Shown: positions 7,551 to 18,698 of the stretch, in pieces
How positions within the stretch are numbered: position 1 is the first letter of the stretch
How the letters are laid out: each line of letters begins with the position of its first letter
Assembly (NCBI RefSeq): GCF_009362785.1
Contig: NZ_WHNQ01000003.1
Coordinates: 62,001 to 126,000, forward strand
Origin: Paraburkholderia atlantica
GTDB taxonomy: Bacteria > Pseudomonadota > Gammaproteobacteria > Burkholderiales > Burkholderiaceae
Length of the DNA: 64,000 bases
Direction of reading: 5' to 3'
Translations under genes and position numbers: made by a program
Notes under the pieces: generated by a model
Told to the model about the DNA's origin: nothing
Database searches by the model: none
Seen by the model: only the letters and a program-made list of their open reading frames with translations

Positions 7551-9268
7551 GCGCACACCTCCTGTTTGGAGGTCGTGGCTTTGGCGGCGATCGCGTTACC
7601 GGTGACGAAGCCGAACGTCATATTCGGCCCGTGGGTGATGCCTGCGCCCGGATAGTTGCCGCCCATCACACTGCGGCGGTCATTGCCGACCGCGTAAAGG
7701 CCCTCGATCTCGCTGCCGTCAGCCCGCAGAACCTCGCCAGTGACGCTGGTCTTGAGGCCGTCGAACGTGCCCAGATCACCCATCACCACCTTCACCGCAT
7801 AGAAGGGGCCGGTCGCAATAGGCGCAACGCAAGGATTAGGCTTGTGGTCCGGATCGGCGAGATAACGGTTGAACGAGGTGCGACCGCGATGGAACGCCGG
7901 GTCCTCTCCGCGCTCGGCATCGCGATTGTAGGCATGGACCGTCATTTCGAGCGCATCGGGAGCAATGCCGCAATTGCGCGCCAGCTCGCCGATCGTGTCG
8001 CCCTTGACCAGGTAGCCTTTGCGCAGCAGCGGCCCCACCGGCATCGGCGCGGGCTTGGCATAGCCCAGTCCATACTTGCCCAGCGCGACCTTATCGCAGA
8101 TCAGCCACATCGCCGTCTCGCGTTCACCCTCGCAGGCGCGCATCAACGCGGCGCCAACGTCGTGGTAGGAGTTCGATTCATTGGTGAAGCGCTGACCGCT
8201 GCGCAGCACGCCGATCACGCCGGGCTTATACCGGTCGAGCAGATGCGGGAACACGCCAGTGCGGCCCTTGCCGAAGGGCACCTTCGACACAGGCATCCAG
8301 GCCGCCGCATCGGCGAAGCCGAGCTTCACGGCACCACCCACCTGCTGCGCCATGGTCAGCCCGTCGCCGGTATTGCCGACGGGCGTGGGCGACAGATGCT
8401 CACCCCCACGCTTCACATGCGGATAGACCTGCGCGATGCGCTTCAGATCGTGCGGGAAGCCGCCACAAGCCAGCACGACGCCGTGCCGGGCGGTGATCCG
8501 CAGCTCACCGTCCGCTGCGGCCGCGCGCACACCGATCACCTTGTCGTCGTCGCTCAGCAGTTCCTTCACGGGCGTCGACGTGAGGATCGGAATGTCGATC
8601 GCCAGCGCCGACTTCGCGAGCCTCGCGGCGAGCGCGTTGCCGCTCGTCACGTTGATCCCGCGCCGGTAGAGCGCCAGCTCCTTGATGTGCGTAGCCAGAC
8701 GGCGGGCCACATACATGAATGAAACGATGGACTTGGTCGCGCGGAAGAAGTGCTTGAGGTCCGCGTTCGAGGAATTGAACATCATCCCCATGAAAGTGAT
8801 CGTCTCGAGCGGCAGCTTGAGGCGGCGCATGTCCTTGCCCAGCCCGCGAATGTCATAGGGTGCGGCGAGGATCGAGCGGCCGATGTCGACGCCGCCCGGC
8901 GCATCCGGGTGATAGTCCGGATAGAGCGTCGGCACGAACTTCATCTCGGTCTCGCGCTCGAAGAACTCGACCATTTTCGGCCCGTTCTCGATGAAGCACT
9001 GGACCGCGGCCGCATCGAAGTTGTCGCCCGTCTCGCTCATCATGTATTCGCGCACGCGCTCGACGGTGTCAGCCGGGTTCTGCTGTCGGCCGAATTTGCT
9101 CAGCGGAATCCACAGGACCCCGCCCGACAGCGCGGTCGTACCACCGAACACGGGCTCCTTCTCGAGCACGATGACATCGAGGCCGCGCTTGCGTGCCGTG
9201 ATCGCAGTGGCGAGGCCCGCGGCACCCGATCCGACCACGACCAGATCGCAGGTGATCTCCTTGGTCAT
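7547..9268 (-). CDS. FAD-dependent dehydrogenase, 3-ketosteroid dehydrogenase/fumarate reductase type
   Basis: Flavoprotein of 573 aa, full length for the family. The Rossmann FAD motif is at the N-terminus (VVVGSGAAGLATAI, then VLEKEPVFGGTTALSGG). Near the C-terminus YAVGNDRRSVMGGNYPGAG and ITHGPNMTFGFVTGNAIA closely match KstD-type enzymes, which introduce a 1,2-double bond next to a ring ketone. The segment GVVLACGGFPHD is the second FAD contact. The ATG at 9268 has AAGGAG upstream; the frame also opens with a TTG at 9274. It sits between the SDR gene (32 bases upstream) and the overlapping NIPSNAP gene. With the P450 it suggests oxidation of an alicyclic or terpenoid-like compound; the true substrate is unknown. 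Confidence 0.85.
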   Translation of the reverse strand: MTKEITCDLVVVGSGAAGLATAITARKRGLDVIVLEKEPVFGGTTALSGGVLWIPLSKFGRQQNPADTVERVREYMMSETGDNFDAAAVQCFIENGPKMVEFFERETEMKFVPTLYPDYHPDAPGGVDIGRSILAAPYDIRGLGKDMRRLKLPLETITFMGMMFNSSNADLKHFFRATKSIVSFMYVARRLATHIKELALYRRGINVTSGNALAARLAKSALAIDIPILTSTPVKELLSDDDKVIGVRAAAADGELRITARHGVVLACGGFPHDLKRIAQVYPHVKRGGEHLSPTPVGNTGDGLTMAQQVGGAVKLGFADAAAWMPVSKVPFGKGRTGVFPHLLDRYKPGVIGVLRSGQRFTNESNSYHDVGAALMRACEGERETAMWLICDKVALGKYGLGYAKPAPMPVGPLLRKGYLVKGDTIGELARNCGIAPDALEMTVHAYNRDAERGEDPAFHRGRTSFNRYLADPDHKPNPCVAPIATGPFYAVKVVMGDLGTFDGLKTSVTGEVLRADGSEIEGLYAVGNDRRSVMGGNYPGAGITHGPNMTFGFVTGNAIAAKATTSKQEVCA

Positions 9269-9300
9269 ATCCAATCTCCTTCGTTATGGTGTGATGGCGC

Positions 9301-10146
9301 TCACGCGGCCGCGGTAGCGTTGAAACCGGGGCGAGGAACCATGTCCATCAGCATGCAATCCAGACCGCCATCGACGAGCACCTCCGCGCCATTGACGTAG
9401 GCAGCCATATCAGAGGCAAGGAACAGAGCCGGGCCGGCGAGGTCTTCCGGCTCGCCGATGCGGCGGCTCGCGGTGGCGGCGGCGCGGCGCGCCTCGAAGC
9501 CGGGCTCCTCGTAGAACTTCGCGGACAGCGCGGTGCGGATCATGCCGGGCAGCACGCAGTTGCTGCGCACGCCGCGTGGGCCCCACTCCGCCGCCAACTG
9601 CCGCGAAAGCAGCAGCACGCCCGCTTTGCTTGGGCTATAGGAGCCGCTATTGGTCTGCGGATTGAGAGACGCAATCGAGGCAACGTGCACGATACTGCCC
9701 TTGCCCGCCGCCAGCATGTCGCGCCCGAAAGCTCGAGCACACAGCAGATAGCCGGTCAGGTTGACGGCGATCGCCTGGTTCCAGTCTTCGATCGAGACCG
9801 TCTCGAGCGCTCCGGCGCGCAGAAGCCCTGCATTGTTGACGAGCGCGCTGACCGGCCCGAGCTCCGCGCGAACCTTGTCGGCAGCCGCGGCAACCGAGGC
9901 TTCGTCCGACACGTCGCAGCCGATCGCCTGCGCCACCGCACCGGCCTTGCGAAGTTCGGCGGCGACAGCTTCAGCGCCGGCAAGATTCCGATCCACGAGC
10001 GCCACATGTGCGCCGACAACTGCAAAGGCGCGCGCGATGCCGGCACCAATGCCACTTCCCGCACCCGTGACCACGCAGACCTTTCCGTCCAAATTCAGCG
10101 CGTACGGGGTCGAAGCCGCTGCGCGATTTTCAAGTTCCTGTCTCAT
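9301..10146 (-). CDS. Short-chain dehydrogenase/reductase (SDR)
   Basis: Classical SDR oxidoreductase of 281 aa. It has the nucleotide-binding motif TGAGSGIGAGIARAF (about residue 31), the D-x-x-N-like segment ALVDRNLAGAE, NNAGLL, the catalytic Ser in VASIASLNPQ and YSPSKAG for the Tyr/Lys pair. NAD is favoured by the Asp at the end of beta-2 (inference). An N-terminal extension of about 25 residues precedes the first strand. The start at 10146 follows GGAAGG. It is first in the operon SDR-flavoprotein-NIPSNAP and divergent from an AraC gene; a candidate AraC site lies 82 bases upstream. It likely oxidises an alcohol made by the P450. Confidence 0.87.
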   Translation of the reverse strand: MRQELENRAAASTPYALNLDGKVCVVTGAGSGIGAGIARAFAVVGAHVALVDRNLAGAEAVAAELRKAGAVAQAIGCDVSDEASVAAAADKVRAELGPVSALVNNAGLLRAGALETVSIEDWNQAIAVNLTGYLLCARAFGRDMLAAGKGSIVHVASIASLNPQTNSGSYSPSKAGVLLLSRQLAAEWGPRGVRSNCVLPGMIRTALSAKFYEEPGFEARRAAATASRRIGEPEDLAGPALFLASDMAAYVNGAEVLVDGGLDCMLMDMVPRPGFNATAAA

Positions 10147-10227
10147 GTAATTACCTTCCTGAAATTTGTATGCGATTACGCTTCCCGAAATCCGTATCGC
10201 CATTGAACGCCTCGAGCGCCTGTGGAA

Positions 10228-10268
10228 CAATGGACAGAGTCGACATTGAGCAGGACATAACGTGCATC
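10228..10268. promoter_or_regulatory. Candidate AraC-type operator, copy 1
   Basis: This 41-bp element holds two half-sites GGACA-N7-CAT, at 10232 and 10253, spaced exactly 21 bp (two helical turns), the usual layout for AraC-family monomers side by side. It lies 82 bases upstream of the SDR start and runs up to the ATG of the AraC gene, so it may also give autoregulation. A second copy, identical at about 33 of 41 positions, lies upstream of the P450 gene at 14165-14205. The function is inferred from repetition, spacing and context. Confidence 0.65.
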
Positions 10269-11201
10269 ATGGCCTCTGACCCACAGCGCCGTCGCACCGT
10301 GCTGCATTTCGCGCTTTATGGCGCGGAGGCAGACCAGCCTTGGGTCGACATGGTCCATTACGAACGCATTCCGCTGCGTGCCGGCCGCTTCCACTTCGAC
10401 ATCGAACCGCACGTCCACGACGCGCTGATCCAGGTGCTCTATGTCACCGCCGGCGGCGGCGAGACCTTCATCGACGGCAAGACCTGGGCCGTCCAGGCGC
10501 CATGCCTGATCGTCGTGCCGGCGCGCTCGGTCCACGGCTTTCACTTCCGCAGCGACATCGACGGGCACGTCATCACCGCAGCGCAGTCGGCGCTGGAATC
10601 GCTGGCAATGACGGCCGCGCCCGAACTGCTGGAATTCATCCGCACACCGACCGTGCTGTCGATCGATCCCGACGTCGAGCGCGGCACATCGCTGGACACC
10701 CTGTTTCAGTCGATCGGGCACGAGGCCGAGAGTCACGAGCGCTGGCAGTTCACCGCGGGCGCCGCACTCACTATCACACTGTTCGTCAAGATCGGGCGCC
10801 TCAGCGAGAGTGCCCGGCTTTCGGCCAATTCCGAGCAGCGCACCATGGCCGCGCGGATCGAGCGGTTCCGCGCCCTGCTCGACCGCCATTGCCGTGAGCG
10901 CCGGCCGGTCGCCAGCTATGCCGGCGAGATGGGCGTGACCACCGGCCAGCTCTCCCGGATCTGCCGCGCTACGTTCGGGGTCTCGGCAATCGAGGCGATC
11001 GATGCACGTTCGATCCATGAGGCCAAGCGGCTGCTCGGTTATTCGACGCTCAGCGTGAAGCAGATCGCCAGTGAACTGGGCTTTCAGGACGAGGCCTATT
11101 TCGGACGCTTCTTCCGCAAGCAGACGGGGCTGCGGCCAACCGAATACCGCTCTGCGGCCCACGATCGATCCTTGCCGCCTGAACAAGCGAGAGCGGACTG
11201 A
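10269..11201 (+). CDS. AraC family transcriptional regulator (PobR-like layout)
   Basis: Regulator of about 310 aa. The N-terminal half is a cupin-like ligand domain (FHFDIEPHVHDALIQVLYVT, IVVPARSVHGFHF), similar in layout to PobR-type AraC proteins that sense aromatic acids. The C-terminal half has two helix-turn-helix units (VTTGQLSRICRATFGVS and SVKQIASELGFQDEAYFGRF, ending FRKQTGLRPTEYR). The start is uncertain: ATGs at 10170, 10230 and 10269 are in frame; I choose 10269 because the earlier ones run through the putative operator. It is divergent from the SDR operon, and its likely sites precede both that operon and the P450 gene. Confidence 0.85.
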   Translation: MASDPQRRRTVLHFALYGAEADQPWVDMVHYERIPLRAGRFHFDIEPHVHDALIQVLYVTAGGGETFIDGKTWAVQAPCLIVVPARSVHGFHFRSDIDGHVITAAQSALESLAMTAAPELLEFIRTPTVLSIDPDVERGTSLDTLFQSIGHEAESHERWQFTAGAALTITLFVKIGRLSESARLSANSEQRTMAARIERFRALLDRHCRERRPVASYAGEMGVTTGQLSRICRATFGVSAIEAIDARSIHEAKRLLGYSTLSVKQIASELGFQDEAYFGRFFRKQTGLRPTEYRSAAHDRSLPPEQARAD

Positions 11202-11212
11202 CTCGCTCTCGC
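11187..11212. terminator. Bidirectional terminator-like hairpin
   Basis: GCGAGAGCG and CGCTCTCGC make a perfect 9-bp stem with an 8-base loop that includes the stop codon of the AraC gene. It separates the convergent AraC and P450 genes. No strong T-run is present. Confidence 0.5.
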
Positions 11213-11224
11213 CCTTGCTCCGCT

Positions 11225-14020
11225 TCAGGCCGACAACGCCCCCAGCTTCACATACAGGTGCTCCGGCCCGGAGTTGGTCAGATTGTTGCCCCGCACATAC
11301 TGGATCGGCCTTGCCGGATCGAGCGCAATCTCGCCGATCTTGCGGGCCAGAGCCTTCGTCGCGATCAGCGTCTCCAGCTTGGCGAGCGGCGCGCCAAGGC
11401 ATTTGTGCATGCCGTTGCCGAAACCCAGATGGCCGCTGGAATCGCGGTCGATGTCGAAGGTCTCGCCATCGGCGAACTTGCGGCTGTCGCGGTTCGCAGC
11501 CGACAGCAGCAATCGCACCACCGCGCCCTTGGGCAGATCGACGCCCGCGATGGTGGTCGCCTCGGTGGTGATGCGGCTCACGCGCTGGACGGTGCCACGA
11601 TAGCGCGCCACCTCCTCGACATAACGCTCAGCGTCGGCGGGGTTTTCGCGGATACGTCGCAGCAGGTTCGGCTGTTCGGCAAACATGCGAAACGCGTTGG
11701 CGACAAGGATGGTGGTCGTGTCGTGCCCGGCGATGAAGACGAACGCGCACAGCTCCTTCGCTTCCTTTTCCGAAAGCAGCCCGTCCTTCCACATGCGCGC
11801 GATATGTCCGCCGATCGACTGGCTGTCGGTATAAGCGAGCCGCTCCATCGCTTCCTTCAGGTAAGCGAAGAACGCCTTCGCGCTCTGCTCGTCGGTGCCG
11901 GTCCCCGGCGCATTGCGGGCGAGGCGCCCGAAATAGCTAAAGGTCTCGTCCGACCAGAACTTCATCTTTTCCTCATCCTCGTTCGGCACGTCGATCATCG
12001 TGGAGATCGTCGAGATGCTGAGCGGGATCGCGAAATCGTTGACGACATCACCGCCGCCTTTGGCGATCATCGCGTCGAGCAGGTTCTCCGCCCTTTGCGC
12101 GATCTGATCGATAAAAGGATCGAGCGCCAGCGGCAGGAACGACGGCTGGACGACCTTGCGCAGGCGCGAATGGTCGGGTGCGTCGAACAGCGTCAGGAAC
12201 GTCAGCGGCGGCGGGCTGACGACCTCGGAGGAAAACAGCTTCGGGTTGCGGATCGCCTGGTAGACGTCGTCATAGCGCGACAGGAACCACACGTCCGAAG
12301 TCGCCGACTGGCAACGCAGCACCGGCGCATGCTCCCGCATCCAGCGGTAGTGCTCGTAAGGGTCGCCTTGCGAGCCGTCATCGACCACCTTGAATGGCTC
12401 CAACCCATCGGGCCAGTCCAGTTCGTGTGAATAGGCCGGAAGCGTGCTGCCCGAGAATGGGCAGACCTGCGGCGCGCTCTGGGGCACAGCAGCCGGGAGA
12501 ACGGGGGCCGGGGCCGCTGCGGCCACGGGTGCCGTCTTGCCCGTCGCCATACGCTCCAGCGCCCGGCTCATCGTGGCCTTGGAATGGAGCGCATGCAGCG
12601 CAATCACGTCCCGCGCCGCGTTCAGGTCGCCCAGTTCGAAGGCGGCGACGATGTCCCGATGCTGCTGGACGATATCGCCGACGATCTCGATCTGGTCGGA
12701 CAGCGCGCGAGCGATGTAGTCCTGCACGGCCAACTGCCGGTAGAGCGCGATCAACTGGGCGTTCCCGGAGGCTTCGATCGTGAACATGTGGAACGCGTGA
12801 TTCGCCTCGATGTAGCGTGGCACATCGGTAAAGCGCCGCCCGCGCACGAACGGCGCCGTCGCCTCGGCGAGCTGGCGAAAGGCGATCAGTTGCTCGCTCG
12901 ACAGCCGGCCCATGGTCAGCTGAGCCGCCCCCAGTTCGAGCGCCATGCGCAGGTCGAAGGCTTCATCGACATCGACAGGAGCGATGCGCTCCTCGCCGGT
13001 CTGGACCACGAGGCCGGTGCCGGCGAACTTCTCGTAATAGAAGTTGCGCGGCGTCAGCCCTTCGGACGACAGAAAATCGCGCACCGCATCGACCATCGGC
13101 GGCGGGCCGCACAGGTAGACATCCGCATCGCCACCGTTGAGCTGGGAGGCGCCGATGTGGTGGGTCACATAGCCCTTGTTGGGATAGGCACTGTCGGCGT
13201 TGGAGACGGTGCACGCATAGGTGAAGTTCGGCAGGCGCTGCGCATAGGTTTCGAGCCGGTCGATGCCAACCAGATCCTCATCGCTGTTGACACCGAGGAT
13301 CATGTGGATCGGATACGGGCTGCCGCCGTCCTCGACGATCTTGTCCAGCATCGACAGGAACGGCGCGAGGCCCGTGCCACCCGCCAGAAACAGCACCGGC
13401 CGCTCGATGGCGCGCAGGTAGAAGCTTCCCATCGGGCCGCGAAGCTCGATCGGGTCGCCTACTTTGGCGGTTTCGCACAGCCAGCTCGACATCACGCCTT
13501 GACGCACATTGCGCACAAGGAAGGACACGTGCGGCTCGGACGGCCCCGAGCTGAACGAGTAGGACCGAGTCTGATCGGTGCCGGGCACCTGGACGTTGAC
13601 GTACTGCCCGGGAAGAAAGCTGAGATCCGCGCGGTCCTCGAGCTCGACCGAAAAGGCGATCGTAGTGTCCGACGCTCGTTGGCAGGCGATGATCCGCCCC
13701 TTGTGGGAAGCTGGGCCGGTACCTGAGACATTGGAGTTCGTGGCGATCTGGATCACGCAGTCGGAACGCGGGCTCATCTGGCAGGTGAGAACCTTGCGGG
13801 CGCTCACCTCGTCCGGGCTCAGCGCATCTTCCACGCAGTCGCCAAGAACGTACTCGCCGGACTCGCAGACCGCCTTACAGGTGCCACACACACCATCACG
13901 GCAATCGAGCGGGATATTGATCCTGGCGCGAATGGCGGCATCGGTGACGCGCTCGCCCTCCTCGCAGTCGATGAAGCGGGTCACTCCGTCCTCAAAACGG
14001 AGGGTTATCTGGTGGGCCAT
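11225..14020 (-). CDS. Self-sufficient cytochrome P450: [2Fe-2S]-flavin reductase, FCD domain and P450 in one chain
   Basis: Predicted monooxygenase of 931 aa. Domains: plant-type [2Fe-2S] ferredoxin (residues 1-95; Cys 40, 45, 48 in CRDGVCGTCK and Cys 80); FAD domain (105-205, RSYS); NAD domain (210-335, GGTGLAP and CGPPPM). The reductase resembles the benzoate-dioxygenase reductase type. Residues about 351-490 look like an FCD domain, the ligand-binding part of GntR/FadR regulators (ANHAFHMFTIEASGN, QQHRDIVAAFELGDLNAAR, ALHALH), with Asn where the metal-binding Asp is usual. An Ala/Pro linker (495-518) leads to the P450: AGHDTT in helix I, EEVARYR as ExxR, FGNGMHKCLG with the haem Cys near 873. 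The ATG at 14020 has AGAGGAG upstream. An FCD inside an oxygenase is very unusual. Substrate unknown. Confidence 0.9.
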   Translation of the reverse strand: MAHQITLRFEDGVTRFIDCEEGERVTDAAIRARINIPLDCRDGVCGTCKAVCESGEYVLGDCVEDALSPDEVSARKVLTCQMSPRSDCVIQIATNSNVSGTGPASHKGRIIACQRASDTTIAFSVELEDRADLSFLPGQYVNVQVPGTDQTRSYSFSSGPSEPHVSFLVRNVRQGVMSSWLCETAKVGDPIELRGPMGSFYLRAIERPVLFLAGGTGLAPFLSMLDKIVEDGGSPYPIHMILGVNSDEDLVGIDRLETYAQRLPNFTYACTVSNADSAYPNKGYVTHHIGASQLNGGDADVYLCGPPPMVDAVRDFLSSEGLTPRNFYYEKFAGTGLVVQTGEERIAPVDVDEAFDLRMALELGAAQLTMGRLSSEQLIAFRQLAEATAPFVRGRRFTDVPRYIEANHAFHMFTIEASGNAQLIALYRQLAVQDYIARALSDQIEIVGDIVQQHRDIVAAFELGDLNAARDVIALHALHSKATMSRALERMATGKTAPVAAAAPAPVLPAAVPQSAPQVCPFSGSTLPAYSHELDWPDGLEPFKVVDDGSQGDPYEHYRWMREHAPVLRCQSATSDVWFLSRYDDVYQAIRNPKLFSSEVVSPPPLTFLTLFDAPDHSRLRKVVQPSFLPLALDPFIDQIAQRAENLLDAMIAKGGGDVVNDFAIPLSISTISTMIDVPNEDEEKMKFWSDETFSYFGRLARNAPGTGTDEQSAKAFFAYLKEAMERLAYTDSQSIGGHIARMWKDGLLSEKEAKELCAFVFIAGHDTTTILVANAFRMFAEQPNLLRRIRENPADAERYVEEVARYRGTVQRVSRITTEATTIAGVDLPKGAVVRLLLSAANRDSRKFADGETFDIDRDSSGHLGFGNGMHKCLGAPLAKLETLIATKALARKIGEIALDPARPIQYVRGNNLTNSGPEHLYVKLGALSA

Positions 14021-14164
14021 GCCGGTGTCTCCTCTGGAGCCGCCCGAACAGTCCGCTTCACTGGCGGTGTATGTTCGGGCGGGTGGCGCGCGAGTTGATC
14101 TTGTTTCTCGCAAGCGCCAGGTGGGCTTAATGGCGCCAATTTAGAGCCTCAGCCGCGTCGCTCT

Positions 14165-14205
14165 CAATGGACAGAGATGACGTTTGCCCGGACAAAACGT
14201 GCATC
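14165..14205. promoter_or_regulatory. Candidate AraC-type operator, copy 2
   Basis: Second copy of the 41-bp element found at 10228-10268, with half-sites GGACA-N7-CGT and GGACA-N7-CAT starting at 14169 and 14190, again 21 bp apart. It lies 145 bases upstream of the P450 start on the far side from the gene, within the divergent region shared with the glucosidase gene. The remaining 14021-14382 stretch shows no gene. Confidence 0.65.
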
Positions 14206-14382
14206 GTGACGGATGCCCGATGTCGGTGGTAACCCGCACCTCACCCGCTTTCCGAGGCCAGAAACCACACGTCGACCGCGTCAAATTCGCTGCGCTTCGG
14301 AGCCGAACGCAATATGGCCCAAACGACGCCTATCATCCAGATACCGCCCGGCAACGAAGTCGATCCCGGTTTGGGAGGTCAC

Positions 14383-17160
<2,778 letters not shown>

Positions 17161-17366
17161 ACGATGCTCTCCTGCGGCCATTCTTCATAACGATGTCTCG
17201 TCATCTTCGTCGCGAGGTTTCGCACGTCCTCAGGCGTCGACCTGTCGGACCAAAGTCTCATTGACCGACCTGAAGGTCGCGTGTCTTATTGGTTCGGGAG
17301 AGTCCACGTGCCCGAGGAGTCTCCTTTTCATCGTCCGAGGCGAACCGCGACGCAGGAAGAGCGAAC

Positions 17367-18689
17367 ATGGACTGGAACCGCTGGTACAGCCTAAAGAGTT
17401 ACCTCAGGTCTTCCCTGTGGACGGTGCCGCTCGTCGCAGTAGCGATCTATGCGGTGGTAAAGCCGCTCACTGAAATGCTGGGAAGGTGGTTGATCGGACA
17501 CGACATCCTCGATCCGAAAACCGGCCTGTTTGGGCTATCCATGACTGGAGCGCGGTCGCTTGTCGGCGACATCGTTTCCGCAGACCTGGCGTTTCTGGTG
17601 TTTACCTTCGGTTCGCTGCTCGTCGCGATCCAGGTGGCTGGCGGTCAATATACGCCGCGGATCATCGCGACCACGTTGCTGCGCGATAACGTAATCCGCA
17701 ACATCTCGGGATTGTTCGTTTTCACACTCCTGTTCGCCAACAGAACCCTGGGCTGGATGGGTGACAGTCAGGTGCACCAGCTTCAGGTATTCATTGCAGC
17801 GCTATTCGGATTCGCTTCCGTCGTCGCATTCCTTTTCCTGATTGACTATGCGGCGAAATTCCTGCGTCCAGTGAGCCTCGTGGCGCGAGTTGGGGAACTT
17901 GGGATAGCGGTCATCGAAGGCGTTTATCCCGCGCCGGCGACCGGCCGGATCGCCCCGCCGTGCATTGACCGCAAGCGAGGCGCACCTGATCGCATCGTTC
18001 GCCACAGCGGCATATCCGGCATCGTTCTGGCCGTGAATCTCGAAAGGCTGGTTGCCAAGGCGAGACGCACGAACTCGGTTATCGAATTCGTGCCGCAAGT
18101 CGGCGATTTCGTCGCGGTGGACGAACCCTTGTTTTATCTGTACGGAGACTCGGGTGCAATCGATGAAAACCGGCTGCGTACACTGGTCGCCTTTGGGACT
18201 GAACGCACGATGGAACAGGACCCAATGTTCGCGTTCCGCATCCTCGTCGATATTGCGCTGAAGGCGTTATCGGCCGCGATCAACGATCCCACTACGGCCG
18301 TGCTGGCTATCGATCAGTTGCAGCGGCTATTGCGCGTAGTCGGAAAACGGTCTTTGTACACCGAAGAGATCACGGATAAGTCTGGGCGTGTGTGCGTCAT
18401 CTTCCGAACGCCGAACTGGGAAGATTTCGTGCATATCAGTTTCCGCGAGATACGTCAGTACGGCGCGGGCAGCATCCAGATCGCGCGCCGTCAGCGCGCG
18501 GCGATAGAGAATCTCCTCCATTGCTTGCCGGAGCATCGTCACGACGCGTTACGTGTCGAGCTGACCCTGCTGGACCGTGAGATCGGTGCGCGGCATCCAT
18601 TTCCGGAGGACCTGGCGTTGGCCCGTATCCCGGACTCGCAAGGGCTTGGAGGCTCGGACACCTCGGCAGCAAGGCAACCCGTCCTTTGA
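17367..18689 (+). CDS. DUF2254 family membrane protein
   Basis: Predicted inner-membrane protein of 440 aa. About four membrane segments lie in the first 170 residues (LWTVPLVAVAIYAVV, ADLAFLVFTFGSLLVAIQVAG, GLFVFTLLFANRT, FIAALFGFASVVAFLFLIDYA), followed by a soluble domain with the family pattern ALSAAINDPTTAVLAIDQL. Function unknown. The start at 17367 is chosen for AGGAAGAG upstream. A beta-carbonic anhydrase starts 9 bases after the stop, so the two are one operon; a role in bicarbonate/CO2 or ion handling is only a guess from that pairing. Confidence 0.85.
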   Translation: MDWNRWYSLKSYLRSSLWTVPLVAVAIYAVVKPLTEMLGRWLIGHDILDPKTGLFGLSMTGARSLVGDIVSADLAFLVFTFGSLLVAIQVAGGQYTPRIIATTLLRDNVIRNISGLFVFTLLFANRTLGWMGDSQVHQLQVFIAALFGFASVVAFLFLIDYAAKFLRPVSLVARVGELGIAVIEGVYPAPATGRIAPPCIDRKRGAPDRIVRHSGISGIVLAVNLERLVAKARRTNSVIEFVPQVGDFVAVDEPLFYLYGDSGAIDENRLRTLVAFGTERTMEQDPMFAFRILVDIALKALSAAINDPTTAVLAIDQLQRLLRVVGKRSLYTEEITDKSGRVCVIFRTPNWEDFVHISFREIRQYGAGSIQIARRQRAAIENLLHCLPEHRHDALRVELTLLDREIGARHPFPEDLALARIPDSQGLGGSDTSAARQPVL

Positions 18690-18698
18690 GGGGCGATC

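Noticed and set aside
7436..8722. Long plus-strand frame (428 codons) opposite the flavoprotein dehydrogenase
   Set aside because: Antisense shadow; the minus-strand KstD-like protein has clear FAD motifs over the same region.
10176..11402. Long minus-strand frame opposite the AraC gene
   Set aside because: It has no recognisable domain, whereas the plus-strand frame has a cupin and two AraC helix-turn-helix units.
11225..14113. Possible artificial join of three separate genes in the P450 frame
   Set aside because: The frame is continuous for more than 930 codons without stop or internal ribosome-binding site, and has a proper linker between FCD and P450; I treat it as real but list sequencing support as a check.
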